64,000 bases of DNA from an uncultured Prevotellaceae bacterium. GTDB taxonomy: Bacteria; Bacteroidota; Bacteroidia; Bacteroidales; Bacteroidaceae. The DNA lies in contig CAMJZV010000001.1 of assembly GCA_946410305.1 (NCBI GenBank), positions 1 to 64,000 on the forward strand, in the 5' to 3' direction. Below are positions 1 to 7,746 of this stretch, one piece after another (the first letter of the stretch is position 1; every line of letters begins with the position of its first letter). Under the pieces are notes generated by a model. That model was given only the letters and a program-made list of their open reading frames with translations. It had not been told where the DNA came from and ran no database searches. A program made the translations under genes and the position numbers.

Positions 1-38
1 ACGGAGGGATGAAGCGGCATAGAAGGGGAATGACTAAC

Positions 39-69
39 CTCTTGCCCCCTGCTCCTTGCTCCTTGCCCC
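39..69. repeat. CTCCTTGC word repeat (single arm)
   Basis: Tandem variants of CTCCTTGC and CCCCTTGC in a C-rich tract. Its reverse complement contains GGAGCAAGGAGCA, matching the left arm of the insert in argS. Only one arm is visible, so this is either half an element or a decayed copy. Confidence 0.65.
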
Positions 70-159
70 AAGAAAAGTGGAGCATGTGAAACATGCGAAA
101 CTTGAATATAATATAGTGAAAAACTGATGAAAAACTAGAGTCATTCCATTTCTTTTTTG

Positions 160-167
160 TAATTTTG
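160..167 (+). promoter_or_regulatory. -7 box TAATTTTG for the DUF3237 gene
   Basis: The octamer fits the Bacteroidota TAnnTTTG consensus and lies 29 nt before the start codon at 197, which leaves a leader of about 25 nt. Confidence 0.7.
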
Positions 168-196
168 CACCATCGAACATAAACTAACAAGAAAAG

Positions 197-709
197 ATGA
201 AAAGACAACTATTCATGGCTCTGCTGGCAGCCTTCATGTTACAGGTCAGCGCGCAAGACTATCCACCCAAGTACACCCCACAACTAGAATTCGCCCTACA
301 GCTCAAGGTGACACTCGGTCAGACATTCTCTATCGAGAACACGCAACACGGTCGCCGAACAGTGATCCCCATCACGGGTGGAACATTTGAAGGTCCTGGC
401 ATCAAGGGAACCATCATCAATGGCGGCGCCGACTACCAGTTGGCCAACCCTCAGGGACGCACAGAACTGGAAGCAATCTACTGCATCAAGACCGACGACG
501 GCGTCTACATCCACGTACGCAACCGTGGCATCATAGCCAGTGGGAAGGATGCTGACGGCAAACCGACATTCTATTTCCGTGCTGCCCCACAGTTTGAGGC
601 GCCCGCTGACAGCAAGTACGGCTGGCTGAACGATGCACTGTTTGTCTGCGCACCAGAGTTCTCACAACAGTTCCAGGGCATCGTCCTTAACGTCTGGAAG
701 GTGAAATAA
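197..709 (+). CDS. secreted DUF3237 domain protein
   Basis: A 170-residue protein with a Sec signal peptide (lysine-arginine start, hydrophobic core, likely cut after QVSA near residue 19). The mature part has the DUF3237 pattern: an LEFALQLKVTLGQ strand, then GRRTVIPITGGTFEGPGIKG and an NGGADYQ turn, and a C-terminal strand ending LNVWKVK. DUF3237 is a small beta-barrel-like family without an assigned reaction, so no function is claimed. Predicted location is the periplasm or outside the cell. It has its own promoter and appears monocistronic; the next gene starts after a long leader. Confidence 0.85.
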   Translation: MKRQLFMALLAAFMLQVSAQDYPPKYTPQLEFALQLKVTLGQTFSIENTQHGRRTVIPITGGTFEGPGIKGTIINGGADYQLANPQGRTELEAIYCIKTDDGVYIHVRNRGIIASGKDADGKPTFYFRAAPQFEAPADSKYGWLNDALFVCAPEFSQQFQGIVLNVWKVK

Positions 710-806
710 CCTTCTGACGGATGAAAAACACCACCACTGATTGTTAAATAAACATAAATATTCACTTATTCGGGCTGCAAGGTGCACATATTTTAATGAA
801 AAGCAG

Positions 807-814
807 TACCTTTG
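807..814 (+). promoter_or_regulatory. -7 box TACCTTTG for the ribosomal-protein operon
   Basis: Perfect TAnnTTTG match, about 206 nt before the rplM start. It implies a leader of about 200 nt on the rplM message. Confidence 0.75.
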
Positions 815-817
815 CAG

Positions 818-1020
818 TCCGATTATGGGGGAGAGACTTAGAATCCCCGTGGATTAGTACGGAATAGCGGTGTCTTTGGCCGGGCGCTGTGGTTCGTGAG
901 AGTACTGATTCAGAGTACGTTAGACTGCTTGCAGGGAGTTAGACCTCTGCTAGTGGCTATATGTGCGCATAAGAGAGTAAGAAAAAAAATGTTTTTTAGT
1001 AGTAAAATTTAAATTTAGAA
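818..1020 (+). ncRNA. structured 5' leader of rplM-rpsI, candidate L13 autoregulatory RNA
   Basis: About 200 nt lie between the -7 box and the rplM start with no ORF. The leader is much more GC-rich than the flanking AT-rich sequence and contains complementary segments, such as GGGGA near 827 and TCCCC near 844. Long structured leaders on ribosomal-protein operons often bind the encoded protein as feedback control, and leader candidates for L13 in Bacteroidia have, as I recall, been proposed. The structure here was not computed, so the regulatory call is an inference. Confidence 0.5.
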
Positions 1021-1488
1021 ATGAACACTTTAAGTTACAAGACCGTTTCCGTATCTAAGGAAGCTGCTCGCGAACAGAAGGAATGGGTGGTTATCGACGC
1101 TACCGACCAGGTAGTAGGCCGCCTCGCTTCAAAAGTAGCTAAGATTATTCGCGGTAAGTACAAGCCAACCTTCACTCCTAATCAGGACTGTGGAGACAAC
1201 GTCATCATCATCAACGCCCAGAAGGTGATCTTCACCGGCAAGAAAGAGACTGACAAGGTTTACACCCGCTACACTGGTTATCCCGGTGGTCAGCGTTTCA
1301 ACACACCCGCTGAGCTTCGCAAGAAGCCTTTCGGCGTAGAGCGCATCATCAAGCACGCCGTAAAGGGTATGCTGCCCAAGGGTCCTCTTGGCCGCGCCCT
1401 GCTGAACAACCTCTATATCTATGAGGGCACAGAACACAAGCACGAGGCTCAGAAGCCAAAGGCTATCGATATTAACCAGTATAAATAA
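1021..1488 (+). CDS. rplM: 50S ribosomal protein L13 (uL13)
   Basis: 155 residues. The L13 core starts at WVVIDATDQVVGRLAS and continues through the GDNVIIINA strand, the YTRYTGYPGG segment and the LPKGPLGRALLNNLYIYEG C-terminal region, all typical of uL13. It assembles early into the large subunit and binds 23S rRNA. The N-terminus has about 20 extra residues ahead of the core, as in other Bacteroidota. It is 10 nt upstream of rpsI, the usual L13-S9 pair, so the two are co-transcribed and probably controlled by the long leader in front. Confidence 0.97.
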   Translation: MNTLSYKTVSVSKEAAREQKEWVVIDATDQVVGRLASKVAKIIRGKYKPTFTPNQDCGDNVIIINAQKVIFTGKKETDKVYTRYTGYPGGQRFNTPAELRKKPFGVERIIKHAVKGMLPKGPLGRALLNNLYIYEGTEHKHEAQKPKAIDINQYK

Positions 1489-1498
1489 ATAAGGAACG

Positions 1499-1885
1499 AT
1501 GGAAGTAATAAATGCAATAGGTCGTCGTAAGAGCTCTGTAGCTCGCGTTTATCTGTCAGAAGGTACTGGCAAGATCACGATCAACAAGAAAGACTTGGAA
1601 GTATATTTCCCCTCTGCTATTCTGCAGTACGTGGTAAAGCAGCCGCTGAACCTGCTGGAGGTAGCTGAGAAATATGACATCAAGGCCAACCTCGACGGTG
1701 GTGGTTTCACTGGCCAGAGCCAGGCACTGCGCCTCGCTATCGCCCGTGCACTCGTTAAGGTTAACGAAGAGGATAAGAAGAACCTGAAGGACCACGGTTT
1801 CCTGACCCGCGATGCTCGTGAGGTTGAGCGTAAGAAGCCAGGTCAGCCCAAGGCTCGTCGTCGCTTCCAGTTCAGTAAGCGTTAA
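1499..1885 (+). CDS. rpsI: 30S ribosomal protein S9 (uS9)
   Basis: 128 residues. GRRKSSVARVYL at the N-terminus, GGGFTGQSQALRLAIARAL in the middle and a basic tail ending in FQFSKR are the S9 signatures; the tail reaches the P-site tRNA in known ribosomes. It follows rplM by 10 nt. A 113-nt spacer with a short hairpin (AGTTTAG/CTAAACT near 1896-1912) separates it from rpsB, so rpsB may be read through or have its own control. Confidence 0.97.
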   Translation: MEVINAIGRRKSSVARVYLSEGTGKITINKKDLEVYFPSAILQYVVKQPLNLLEVAEKYDIKANLDGGGFTGQSQALRLAIARALVKVNEEDKKNLKDHGFLTRDAREVERKKPGQPKARRRFQFSKR

Positions 1886-1998
1886 TATACTGAACAGTTT
1901 AGTATCTAAACTCGTTGGATTCCTATGGACTACCAGCGGGCTGATTCTGGACAAAAGAATTAAAAAGAAAGTAAACAACAAGTAAAAAGAAAAGCAAA

Positions 1999-2826
1999 AT
2001 GGCAAGAACAAATTTTGACCAACTGCTGCAGGCTGGCTGCCACTTCGGCCACCTGAAGCGTAAGTGGAACCCCGCAATGGCTCCCTACATCTATACCGAG
2101 CGTAACGGTATTCATATTATCGACCTGCATAAGACCGCAGCTAAAATTGACGAGGCTGCCGATGCTCTGAAGCAGATTGCCAAGAGTGGCAAGAAGATCC
2201 TGTTCGTCGCTACTAAAAAACAGACCAAGGAAATCATCGCCGAGAAGGCTCAGAGCGTTGGTATGCCTTACGTGATTGAGCGCTGGCCGGGTGGTATGTT
2301 GACCAACTTCCCGACTATCCGCAAGGCCGTAAAGAAAATGGCGAACATCGATAAGCTGATGCAGGACGGTACTTACAGCAACCTGTCAAAGCGCGAGTTG
2401 CTGCAGATTACCCGTCAGCGCGCAAAGCTGGAGAAGAACCTCGGTTCTATCGCTGACCTGACCCGTCTGCCCAGCGCTCTGTTCGTTATCGACGTGATGA
2501 AGGAGAACATTGCCGTTCGCGAGGCTAACCGTCTGGGCATCCCCGTATTCGGTATCGTTGACACCAACTCTGACCCCAAGAACATCGACTTCGTAATCCC
2601 TGCTAACGACGACGCTAAGGATTCAGTAGAGGCTATCCTCACTGCTTGCTGCGCTGCCATCAACGAGGGTATCGAGGAGCGTAAGGTTGAGAAGGCTGAC
2701 GAGAAGGCTGCTGACGCTCAGGCTGACGCAGACGCTGAAGAGGTAAAGCCCAAGCGCCAGGCTCGCAAGCCCCGCAAGGCTGCTGAGGAGGCTCCCGCTG
2801 CTGAAGAAGTGAAAAGTGAAGAGTGA
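1999..2826 (+). CDS. rpsB: 30S ribosomal protein S2 (uS2)
   Basis: 275 residues. The N-terminal CHFGHLKRKWNPAMAPYIY motif, the ERWPGGMLTNF segment and VIDVMKENIAVREANRLGIP are diagnostic of S2, which sits at the head-body junction of the small subunit and binds S1 in many bacteria. After about residue 225 the protein carries a low-complexity Lys/Glu/Ala tail (KPKRQARKPRKAAEEAP) longer than in many S2 proteins. The last codons and the TGA stop lie inside a GTGAAAA word repeat, so the repeat sets the C-terminus. tsf follows after 80 nt, the usual partner. Confidence 0.96.
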   Translation: MARTNFDQLLQAGCHFGHLKRKWNPAMAPYIYTERNGIHIIDLHKTAAKIDEAADALKQIAKSGKKILFVATKKQTKEIIAEKAQSVGMPYVIERWPGGMLTNFPTIRKAVKKMANIDKLMQDGTYSNLSKRELLQITRQRAKLEKNLGSIADLTRLPSALFVIDVMKENIAVREANRLGIPVFGIVDTNSDPKNIDFVIPANDDAKDSVEAILTACCAAINEGIEERKVEKADEKAADAQADADAEEVKPKRQARKPRKAAEEAPAAEEVKSEE

Positions 2827-2840
2827 AAAGTGAAAAATTT
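2808..2840. repeat. GTGAAAA word repeat at the 3' end of rpsB
   Basis: Four tandem variants of a 7-bp word (GTGAAAA, GTGAAGA, GTGAAAA, GTGAAAA). It runs across the rpsB stop codon and supplies the TGA and the final residues VKSEE. Confidence 0.7.
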
Positions 2841-2868
2841 GCTGCCGCCCCACGTGAGCGGCAGTAAA

Positions 2869-2904
2869 TAAATAGTAAATTGTAAATCGTAAAATCGTAA
2901 ATAA
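2869..2904. repeat. GTAAATC word repeat in the tsf leader
   Basis: Tandem variants of GTAAATT/GTAAATC/GTAAAATC fill the spacer just before the tsf start codon at 2907 and include its translation-initiation region. Confidence 0.55.
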
Positions 2905-2906
2905 TT

Positions 2907-3902
2907 ATGGCTATTTCAATTGACGATATCAAGAAGCTTCGCGCAATGACCGGCGCAGGTCTGGCAGACGTAAAGAAGGCTCTGACCGAGGCTGAGGGCG
3001 ACTTCGACAAGGCTAAGGAGCTGCTCCGTGAGCGTGGCCTGGCTATCGCTGCTAAGCGTAGCGACCGTGAGACATCAAATGGTTGTGTACTCGTAAAGAG
3101 CGTTGACGGCTTCGCTGCTATACTCGCTCTGAAGTGCGAGACCGACTTCGTTGCCAACGGTGCAGACTTCATCGCTCTGACACAGAGCATCCTCGACGCT
3201 GCTATCGCTGCTAAGGCTACCGACCTGGAGGCTGTAAAGAACCTGACTGTTAACGGCCAGACCGCTCAGGAGGCTGTTACCCAGCGTTCTGGTATTACCG
3301 GTGAGAAGATGGAGCTGGACGGCTACCTGACACTCGAGGGTGAGAACATCGAGGTTTACAACCACATGGGCAAGAACACGCTGTGCACCATGGTACAGAC
3401 CAACAAGCCCGCTGCTGAGCAGGGTCACCTCGTAGCTATGCAGGTTGCTGCTATGAAGCCCGTTGCTCTTGACGCTGCCAGCGTTGACCAGAAGATTCTC
3501 GACGAGGAGTACAAGACCGCTGTTGAGAAGACCAAGCTCGAGCAGGTTGAGAAGTTCGTAGAGATGAAGTTGAAGAAGGCTGGTCTGAACCCCAACCTCG
3601 TTGACTCTGAGGATCACATCGAGAGCAACATGGCTAAGGGTTGGCTGACTCAGGAGCAGGCTGACGAGGCTCGCAAGATCATTGCTGACGCAAAGGTTGA
3701 GGGCGAGGCTAACCTCAAGATGCCTATGATTGAGAACATCGCCAAGGGTCGTGTTCAGAAGTTCCTGAAGGAGAACTGTCTGGTAGACCAGGAGTTCCAG
3801 TTCGGTGACGGCGACAAGGCTACTGTTGCTCAGTGGCTTGCCAAGCAGGACAAGGATCTGAAGATCACCGCTTTCAAGCGCTTCACCCTCGTTGCTGACT
3901 AA
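2907..3902 (+). CDS. tsf: translation elongation factor Ts
   Basis: 331 residues. The N-terminal UBA-like domain reads IKKLRAMTGAGLADVKKALTEAEGDFDKAKELLRE in pieces, followed by the core motif KCETDFVAN, which inserts into EF-Tu to displace Mg-GDP. It acts as the nucleotide-exchange factor of EF-Tu in the cytosol. The length is above the about 280 of E. coli EF-Ts, with an extended C-terminal half that is normal in Bacteroidota. It ends the rpsB-tsf unit and is followed at once by a strong intrinsic terminator. Confidence 0.96.
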   Translation: MAISIDDIKKLRAMTGAGLADVKKALTEAEGDFDKAKELLRERGLAIAAKRSDRETSNGCVLVKSVDGFAAILALKCETDFVANGADFIALTQSILDAAIAAKATDLEAVKNLTVNGQTAQEAVTQRSGITGEKMELDGYLTLEGENIEVYNHMGKNTLCTMVQTNKPAAEQGHLVAMQVAAMKPVALDAASVDQKILDEEYKTAVEKTKLEQVEKFVEMKLKKAGLNPNLVDSEDHIESNMAKGWLTQEQADEARKIIADAKVEGEANLKMPMIENIAKGRVQKFLKENCLVDQEFQFGDGDKATVAQWLAKQDKDLKITAFKRFTLVAD

Positions 3903-3923
3903 TCACTTAGTTGACAATAAAAT

Positions 3924-3957
3924 AAAACGGCATTGCTCAATGAGCAGTGCCGTTTTT
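3924..3957 (+). terminator. intrinsic terminator after tsf
   Basis: Inverted repeat AAAACGGCATTGCTC / GAGCAGTGCCGTTTT with a very short loop and a following T-run. The arms are A/T-flanked, so it could also stop transcription from the convergent BASS gene. Confidence 0.9.
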
Positions 3958-3960
3958 CTA

Positions 3961-4003
3961 TTTCATCTTTCATCTTTAATCTTTAATTTTTCATCTTTCA
4001 TCT
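3961..4003. repeat. GATGAAA / GATTAAA word repeat at the 3' end of the BASS gene
   Basis: About six variants of a 7-8 bp word (on the minus strand GATGAAA, GATTAAA and similar). It encodes the C-terminal residues MKDEKLKIKDER of the transporter and supplies its TGA stop. Confidence 0.7.
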
Positions 4004-4943
4004 TCCTGTATTGCCATAGCTCGATAGAGTTAATGATGTTCTGCCACAACACATAGCAGCCGGCACCAATGGAAGCGACGGGATGCAGATACATATAGGC
4101 CACCCAGATGCTGAGTGCCGTATTCTTTTGGAACAACGCCTGTCCGGCATTAATCTCCTCACCCAGATGGTGACCGATGGCACGACCTATGCCGAACTGT
4201 ACCCAGCAGAGCACAAAGGTGGTGCCGGCTATCAACAACAGCAATGTCAGCGAGGCCGTACTATGCACGATGTTTTTCACCGTGATGCCCGTCGTGATAG
4301 ACAAGGAGATTGCCCAGAAGTAAAAGCTGAGGTTAGGCATAGCAGCGATCATCGCACAGATGCCTTTCATATAATGCTGCATGATCCAACCTAACACCAA
4401 GGGGAGCAAGAGCACAATGCTCACCTTCTCTAAAATAATAAGAAATGCCTCCATGAAGGACACCTTGATAGCCTGCTCTAACATCGGAAAGACAAGAGGT
4501 ATCAACAAGGCGGATGCCAGGGACGAAATCAGCACATAGGTGGTCATCGTCGAGATGTTTCCCCCCAGTTTACCAGTTACCACTGGTGATGCAGAGGCTG
4601 CAGGTCCAATGATGCAGGTTAACATGGCTTCCCAAAGCAGTTTTTGCTCCACGTCAGCCTCCACAAGGAAGACAATACCAATGTTGGCAGCGACCAATAG
4701 CAGCTGGGCCACCAACACACCGATATGCCAGCGATGGGGGCGCATCTGGTGGAAATCCACCTTACAGAACGTTACCCACAGCGTCAGGAACACAAACAGC
4801 GGAAAGATGACATCAAACACGGGTGCCAGTTGTGTACCCAACTCGTCAAGCTGTGGCACATAGTAGAAAGTCAGATAGCACACCGTACCTACTGTAATGG
4901 ATACGGGCAGCGTCCAATCTTTAAGAAATTTGATAATGTTCAT
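3963..4943 (-). CDS. BASS-family (bile acid:Na+ symporter-like) transporter
   Basis: 326 residues with about nine to ten hydrophobic segments and a short cytoplasmic end. The LTCIIGPAASASPVVTGKLGGN segment matches the substrate- and sodium-binding crossover region of BASS-fold carriers, and the second half repeats the fold. BASS members move bile acids, pantoate, pyruvate or other organic anions; the substrate here cannot be read from sequence. The last 12 residues (MKDEKLKIKDER) come from a tandem word repeat and are probably not conserved. The -7 box ends only 11 nt before the start codon, so the leader is very short. Confidence 0.8.
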   Translation of the reverse strand: MNIIKFLKDWTLPVSITVGTVCYLTFYYVPQLDELGTQLAPVFDVIFPLFVFLTLWVTFCKVDFHQMRPHRWHIGVLVAQLLLVAANIGIVFLVEADVEQKLLWEAMLTCIIGPAASASPVVTGKLGGNISTMTTYVLISSLASALLIPLVFPMLEQAIKVSFMEAFLIILEKVSIVLLLPLVLGWIMQHYMKGICAMIAAMPNLSFYFWAISLSITTGITVKNIVHSTASLTLLLLIAGTTFVLCWVQFGIGRAIGHHLGEEINAGQALFQKNTALSIWVAYMYLHPVASIGAGCYVLWQNIINSIELWQYRKMKDEKLKIKDER

Positions 4944-4953
4944 AATTTTGCTG

Positions 4954-4961
4954 CAAAGTTA
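4954..4961 (-). promoter_or_regulatory. -7 box TAACTTTG for the BASS gene
   Basis: Minus-strand TAnnTTTG match ending 11 nt before the ATG. It is one arm of a 38-bp imperfect palindrome shared with the comM promoter. Confidence 0.75.
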
Positions 4962-4983
4962 ATCATTTTTGGCGGGAAATGAT

Positions 4984-4991
4984 TATCTTTG
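4984..4991 (+). promoter_or_regulatory. -7 box TATCTTTG for comM
   Basis: TAnnTTTG match 19 nt before the comM start. It lies opposite the BASS -7 box; the two boxes and their inner flanks form 15-bp arms with 14 matches (CAAAGTTAATCATTT against AAATGATTATCTTTG). Confidence 0.75.
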
Positions 4992-5010
4992 CAACTAAAA
5001 CTATATTACT

Positions 5011-6558
5011 ATGCTTGTAAAAACTTACTGTGCCGCTGTCAATGGACTGGATGTCAACACCGTAACCTGTGAGGTCAGCATGTCGCGTGGTGTGCAGTTT
5101 CACCTGACAGGACTGGCTGACACCGCCGTCAAGGAGAGCTACGACCGCATCAAGGCTGCCCTCATCAACAACGGCTTCAAGATGCCAACCATGGACATCA
5201 CCATCAACCTATCACCTGCCGACATCAAGAAAGAAGGGTCGGGCTACGACCTGCCCTTAGCCATCGGTATTCTTGCTGCCAACGGCAAGGTAGAAGACGG
5301 TAACCTCGACAAATATATGCTGGTGGGCGAGTTAGGACTCGACGGCCATCTGCAGCCTATCCGTGGTGCACTGCCTATCGCCATCCGTGCGCGCAAGGAG
5401 AAATTCAAGGGACTCATCGTCCCTCAGCAGAATATCCGCGAGGCCGCCGTGGTCAACCAGCTGGAGGTCTACGGCATGGAGACGCTGATGGATGTCATCC
5501 ACTTCCTGAACGGCACCACGACATACCAGCCTACCATCATAGACACCCGCAAGGAATTCTACGAGCAACAGTTACAGTTCGACCTCGACTTCTCCGACGT
5601 CAAAGGTCAGGAGAGTGTCAAGCGCGCCTTGGAGGTAGCGGCAGCTGGTGGTCACAACCTCATTATGATTGGTCCGCCGGGTAGTGGTAAGTCGATGTTG
5701 GCCAAACGTCTGCCCAGCATTCTGCCTCCGCTGTCATTGGCTGAGAGCTTAGAGACCACCCAGATACATAGTGTTGCCGGCAAAATCAGCCGTGACACCA
5801 GCCTCATCAGTCAACGTCCCTTCCGTGCGCCCCACCACACCATCTCGCAGGTGGCCCTCGTAGGTGGTGGCAACAATCCACAGCCTGGTGAAATATCACT
5901 GGCACATAATGGGGTACTCTTCCTCGACGAGATGCCTGAGTTGTCACGCAGTGTTCTCGAAGTGCTACGTCAGCCGTTGGAAGACCGCAAAATCAGTATT
6001 GCCCGTGCCAAATACAGTGTGGAATATCCATGTTCTTTCATGTTGGTGGCAAGCATGAACCCGTGTCCATGCGGCTATTATGGCGACCCGACACACAACT
6101 GCGCCTGTACGCCAGGACAAATACAGCGCTACATGAACAAAATCAGCGGTCCCCTACTCGACCGTATAGACATCCATTGCGAGATACAAGCGGTGCCCTT
6201 CTCCGAACTCAGCCAAATGCAGCCGGGAGAGCCGTCTGCCACTATCCGCGAGCGCGTCATTGCTGCCCGTAAGATACAAGAAGAACGCTTCAAGCCCTAC
6301 AAAGGCGTCCACTGTAACGCACAGATGTCAGAGAAGATGCTCCATGAGTTTGCTGAACCCGACGCCACATCTATGGACATGCTCCGCATGGCTATGGAAC
6401 GTCTGAAACTCTCCGCCCGTGCCTACAGTCGCATACTGAAAGTTGCCCGCACCATCGCTGACCTTGCAGGCAGCGAGCAAGTACAGTCCATGCACATTGC
6501 CGAAGCCATCGGCTACCGCAACCTGGACCGTGGCGACTGGGCAGAAAGAGGAATATAG
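5011..6558 (+). CDS. comM: YifB/ComM-family Mg-chelatase-like AAA+ ATPase
   Basis: 515 residues. The N-terminal Lon-protease-like domain (about 1-170) is followed by the chelatase AAA+ module with Walker A GPPGSGKS at 221-228, Walker B LFLDEMPE and a cysteine-rich loop NPCPCGYYGDP. The C-terminal part is the Mg_chelatase_C helical domain. ComM is a hexameric helicase that drives branch migration during natural transformation in gamma-proteobacteria; it is widespread in bacteria without known competence, so the role here is less certain. The SGNH hydrolase gene follows 21 nt later and is probably co-transcribed. Confidence 0.93.
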   Translation: MLVKTYCAAVNGLDVNTVTCEVSMSRGVQFHLTGLADTAVKESYDRIKAALINNGFKMPTMDITINLSPADIKKEGSGYDLPLAIGILAANGKVEDGNLDKYMLVGELGLDGHLQPIRGALPIAIRARKEKFKGLIVPQQNIREAAVVNQLEVYGMETLMDVIHFLNGTTTYQPTIIDTRKEFYEQQLQFDLDFSDVKGQESVKRALEVAAAGGHNLIMIGPPGSGKSMLAKRLPSILPPLSLAESLETTQIHSVAGKISRDTSLISQRPFRAPHHTISQVALVGGGNNPQPGEISLAHNGVLFLDEMPELSRSVLEVLRQPLEDRKISIARAKYSVEYPCSFMLVASMNPCPCGYYGDPTHNCACTPGQIQRYMNKISGPLLDRIDIHCEIQAVPFSELSQMQPGEPSATIRERVIAARKIQEERFKPYKGVHCNAQMSEKMLHEFAEPDATSMDMLRMAMERLKLSARAYSRILKVARTIADLAGSEQVQSMHIAEAIGYRNLDRGDWAERGI

Positions 6559-6579
6559 CATCATCAAAAAAACGATAGT

Positions 6580-7725
6580 ATGACAAACAACAGTACATGG
6601 GTGGCCTGCTGGGGCAACGCTACCTCCATCACCAATCGCAGCGAGGCTATCTACGCAAAAGACCTCACGCTGCGCTATCCCATTCGGATGTGTTTCAGCG
6701 GTTCGATGCTTCGTTTCCGCTTCTCCAACCTCACAGGTACAGAGCCTGTCACACTTGACAAGGTCTTGGTGGGACACACACCCATCACCTTCGGTGGCGA
6801 GAAGAGCGTCACCCTCATGCCGGGCACAGAGACGGAGAGCGACGCCATCAGCTATGCGGTGAGTCGTGGCGACACCATCGAGGTGAGCATGTATCTGGCT
6901 GGTTATACACAGATGAACAGTGGCACACTCATCACGGGACCACTCTCTAAAGGATTCTATGCCTATGGTGACTATGCCGAGGCCGACGAGCTGCCCCTCA
7001 ACCTGTCGCGCCGCACGAACTGGTTCTATTTCCTAAACACCATCGACGTGCTGACATCAGCAGAGAACCACGCCATTGTCTGCTATGGTGACTCTATCAC
7101 AGCACAGTCGTGGCCCGACTACATGGCACAGCAGGCCTTTGGTTCCAATGTCTCTATCATCCGCCGTGCCGTCAGTGGCACGCGCATCCTGCGCCAGTAT
7201 GACTGCATTACCTATCAGGCCTACGGACTGAAGGGAGCCACCCGTTTTCCCATCGAGATGAATGTGGCAGGTGCCACAGATGTCATCATTCAGCACGGCA
7301 TCAACGACATCATCCACCCCGTGGGTACTGATATCAACCCCTTCCGTCCGTGGAGCGACCTGCCCACAGTAGAGGAAATGGAGCGTGGTGTAGAAGATAT
7401 CTACGTGAAGCCCGCCAAAGCGATGGGACTAAAGGTGTGGAGTGGCACATTGCTACCCATCTATGGCTGGCGTACCTACAACGAAGACCGCGAGACGATG
7501 CGTCAGCAGTTCAACGAATGGCTACGCACATCGCCCATCTTTGACGGATGCATTGACTTCGATGCTGCCGTGCGTAGCATCACTAATCCCAAGGCTTTTG
7601 CCGATGGCTTTGACAGCGGCGACCACCTGCACCCCAGCGAACGTGCATACGAGATGATGGCGCAGGCTGCAGCACACAAACTGATACGCTACACTCCGCG
7701 ATACGACCACGAAGAGTCGTATTAA
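6580..7725 (+). CDS. SGNH/GDSL hydrolase
   Basis: 381 residues without signal peptide. An N-terminal beta-sandwich-like part (about 1-150) precedes the SGNH core: block I YGDSIT with the nucleophile Ser172, block II around AVSG, block III GIND with Asn242, and block V DHLHPS with Asp348 and His351. All catalytic residues are present. Family members deacylate lipids, remove acetyl groups from polysaccharides or hydrolyse other esters; the substrate is not evident. The domain order resembles carbohydrate esterases, which usually are exported, so the missing signal is worth noting. It sits 21 nt behind comM and converges with the AsmA gene. Confidence 0.85.
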   Translation: MTNNSTWVACWGNATSITNRSEAIYAKDLTLRYPIRMCFSGSMLRFRFSNLTGTEPVTLDKVLVGHTPITFGGEKSVTLMPGTETESDAISYAVSRGDTIEVSMYLAGYTQMNSGTLITGPLSKGFYAYGDYAEADELPLNLSRRTNWFYFLNTIDVLTSAENHAIVCYGDSITAQSWPDYMAQQAFGSNVSIIRRAVSGTRILRQYDCITYQAYGLKGATRFPIEMNVAGATDVIIQHGINDIIHPVGTDINPFRPWSDLPTVEEMERGVEDIYVKPAKAMGLKVWSGTLLPIYGWRTYNEDRETMRQQFNEWLRTSPIFDGCIDFDAAVRSITNPKAFADGFDSGDHLHPSERAYEMMAQAAAHKLIRYTPRYDHEESY

Positions 7726-7746
7726 TCACGGGGAAAAGGTTCGGCA

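Larger units (their letters stand above)
1..196. other. non-coding left edge with arm of a word repeat
   Basis: I see no gene here. The notable content is a run of C-rich words (CTTGCCCCCTGCTCCTTGC and a second CCTTGCCCC) at about 39-69. This is the same word family as the foldback inserted inside argS at 27487-27573. The remaining part is AT-rich and leads into the promoter of the DUF3237 gene. Confidence 0.6.
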
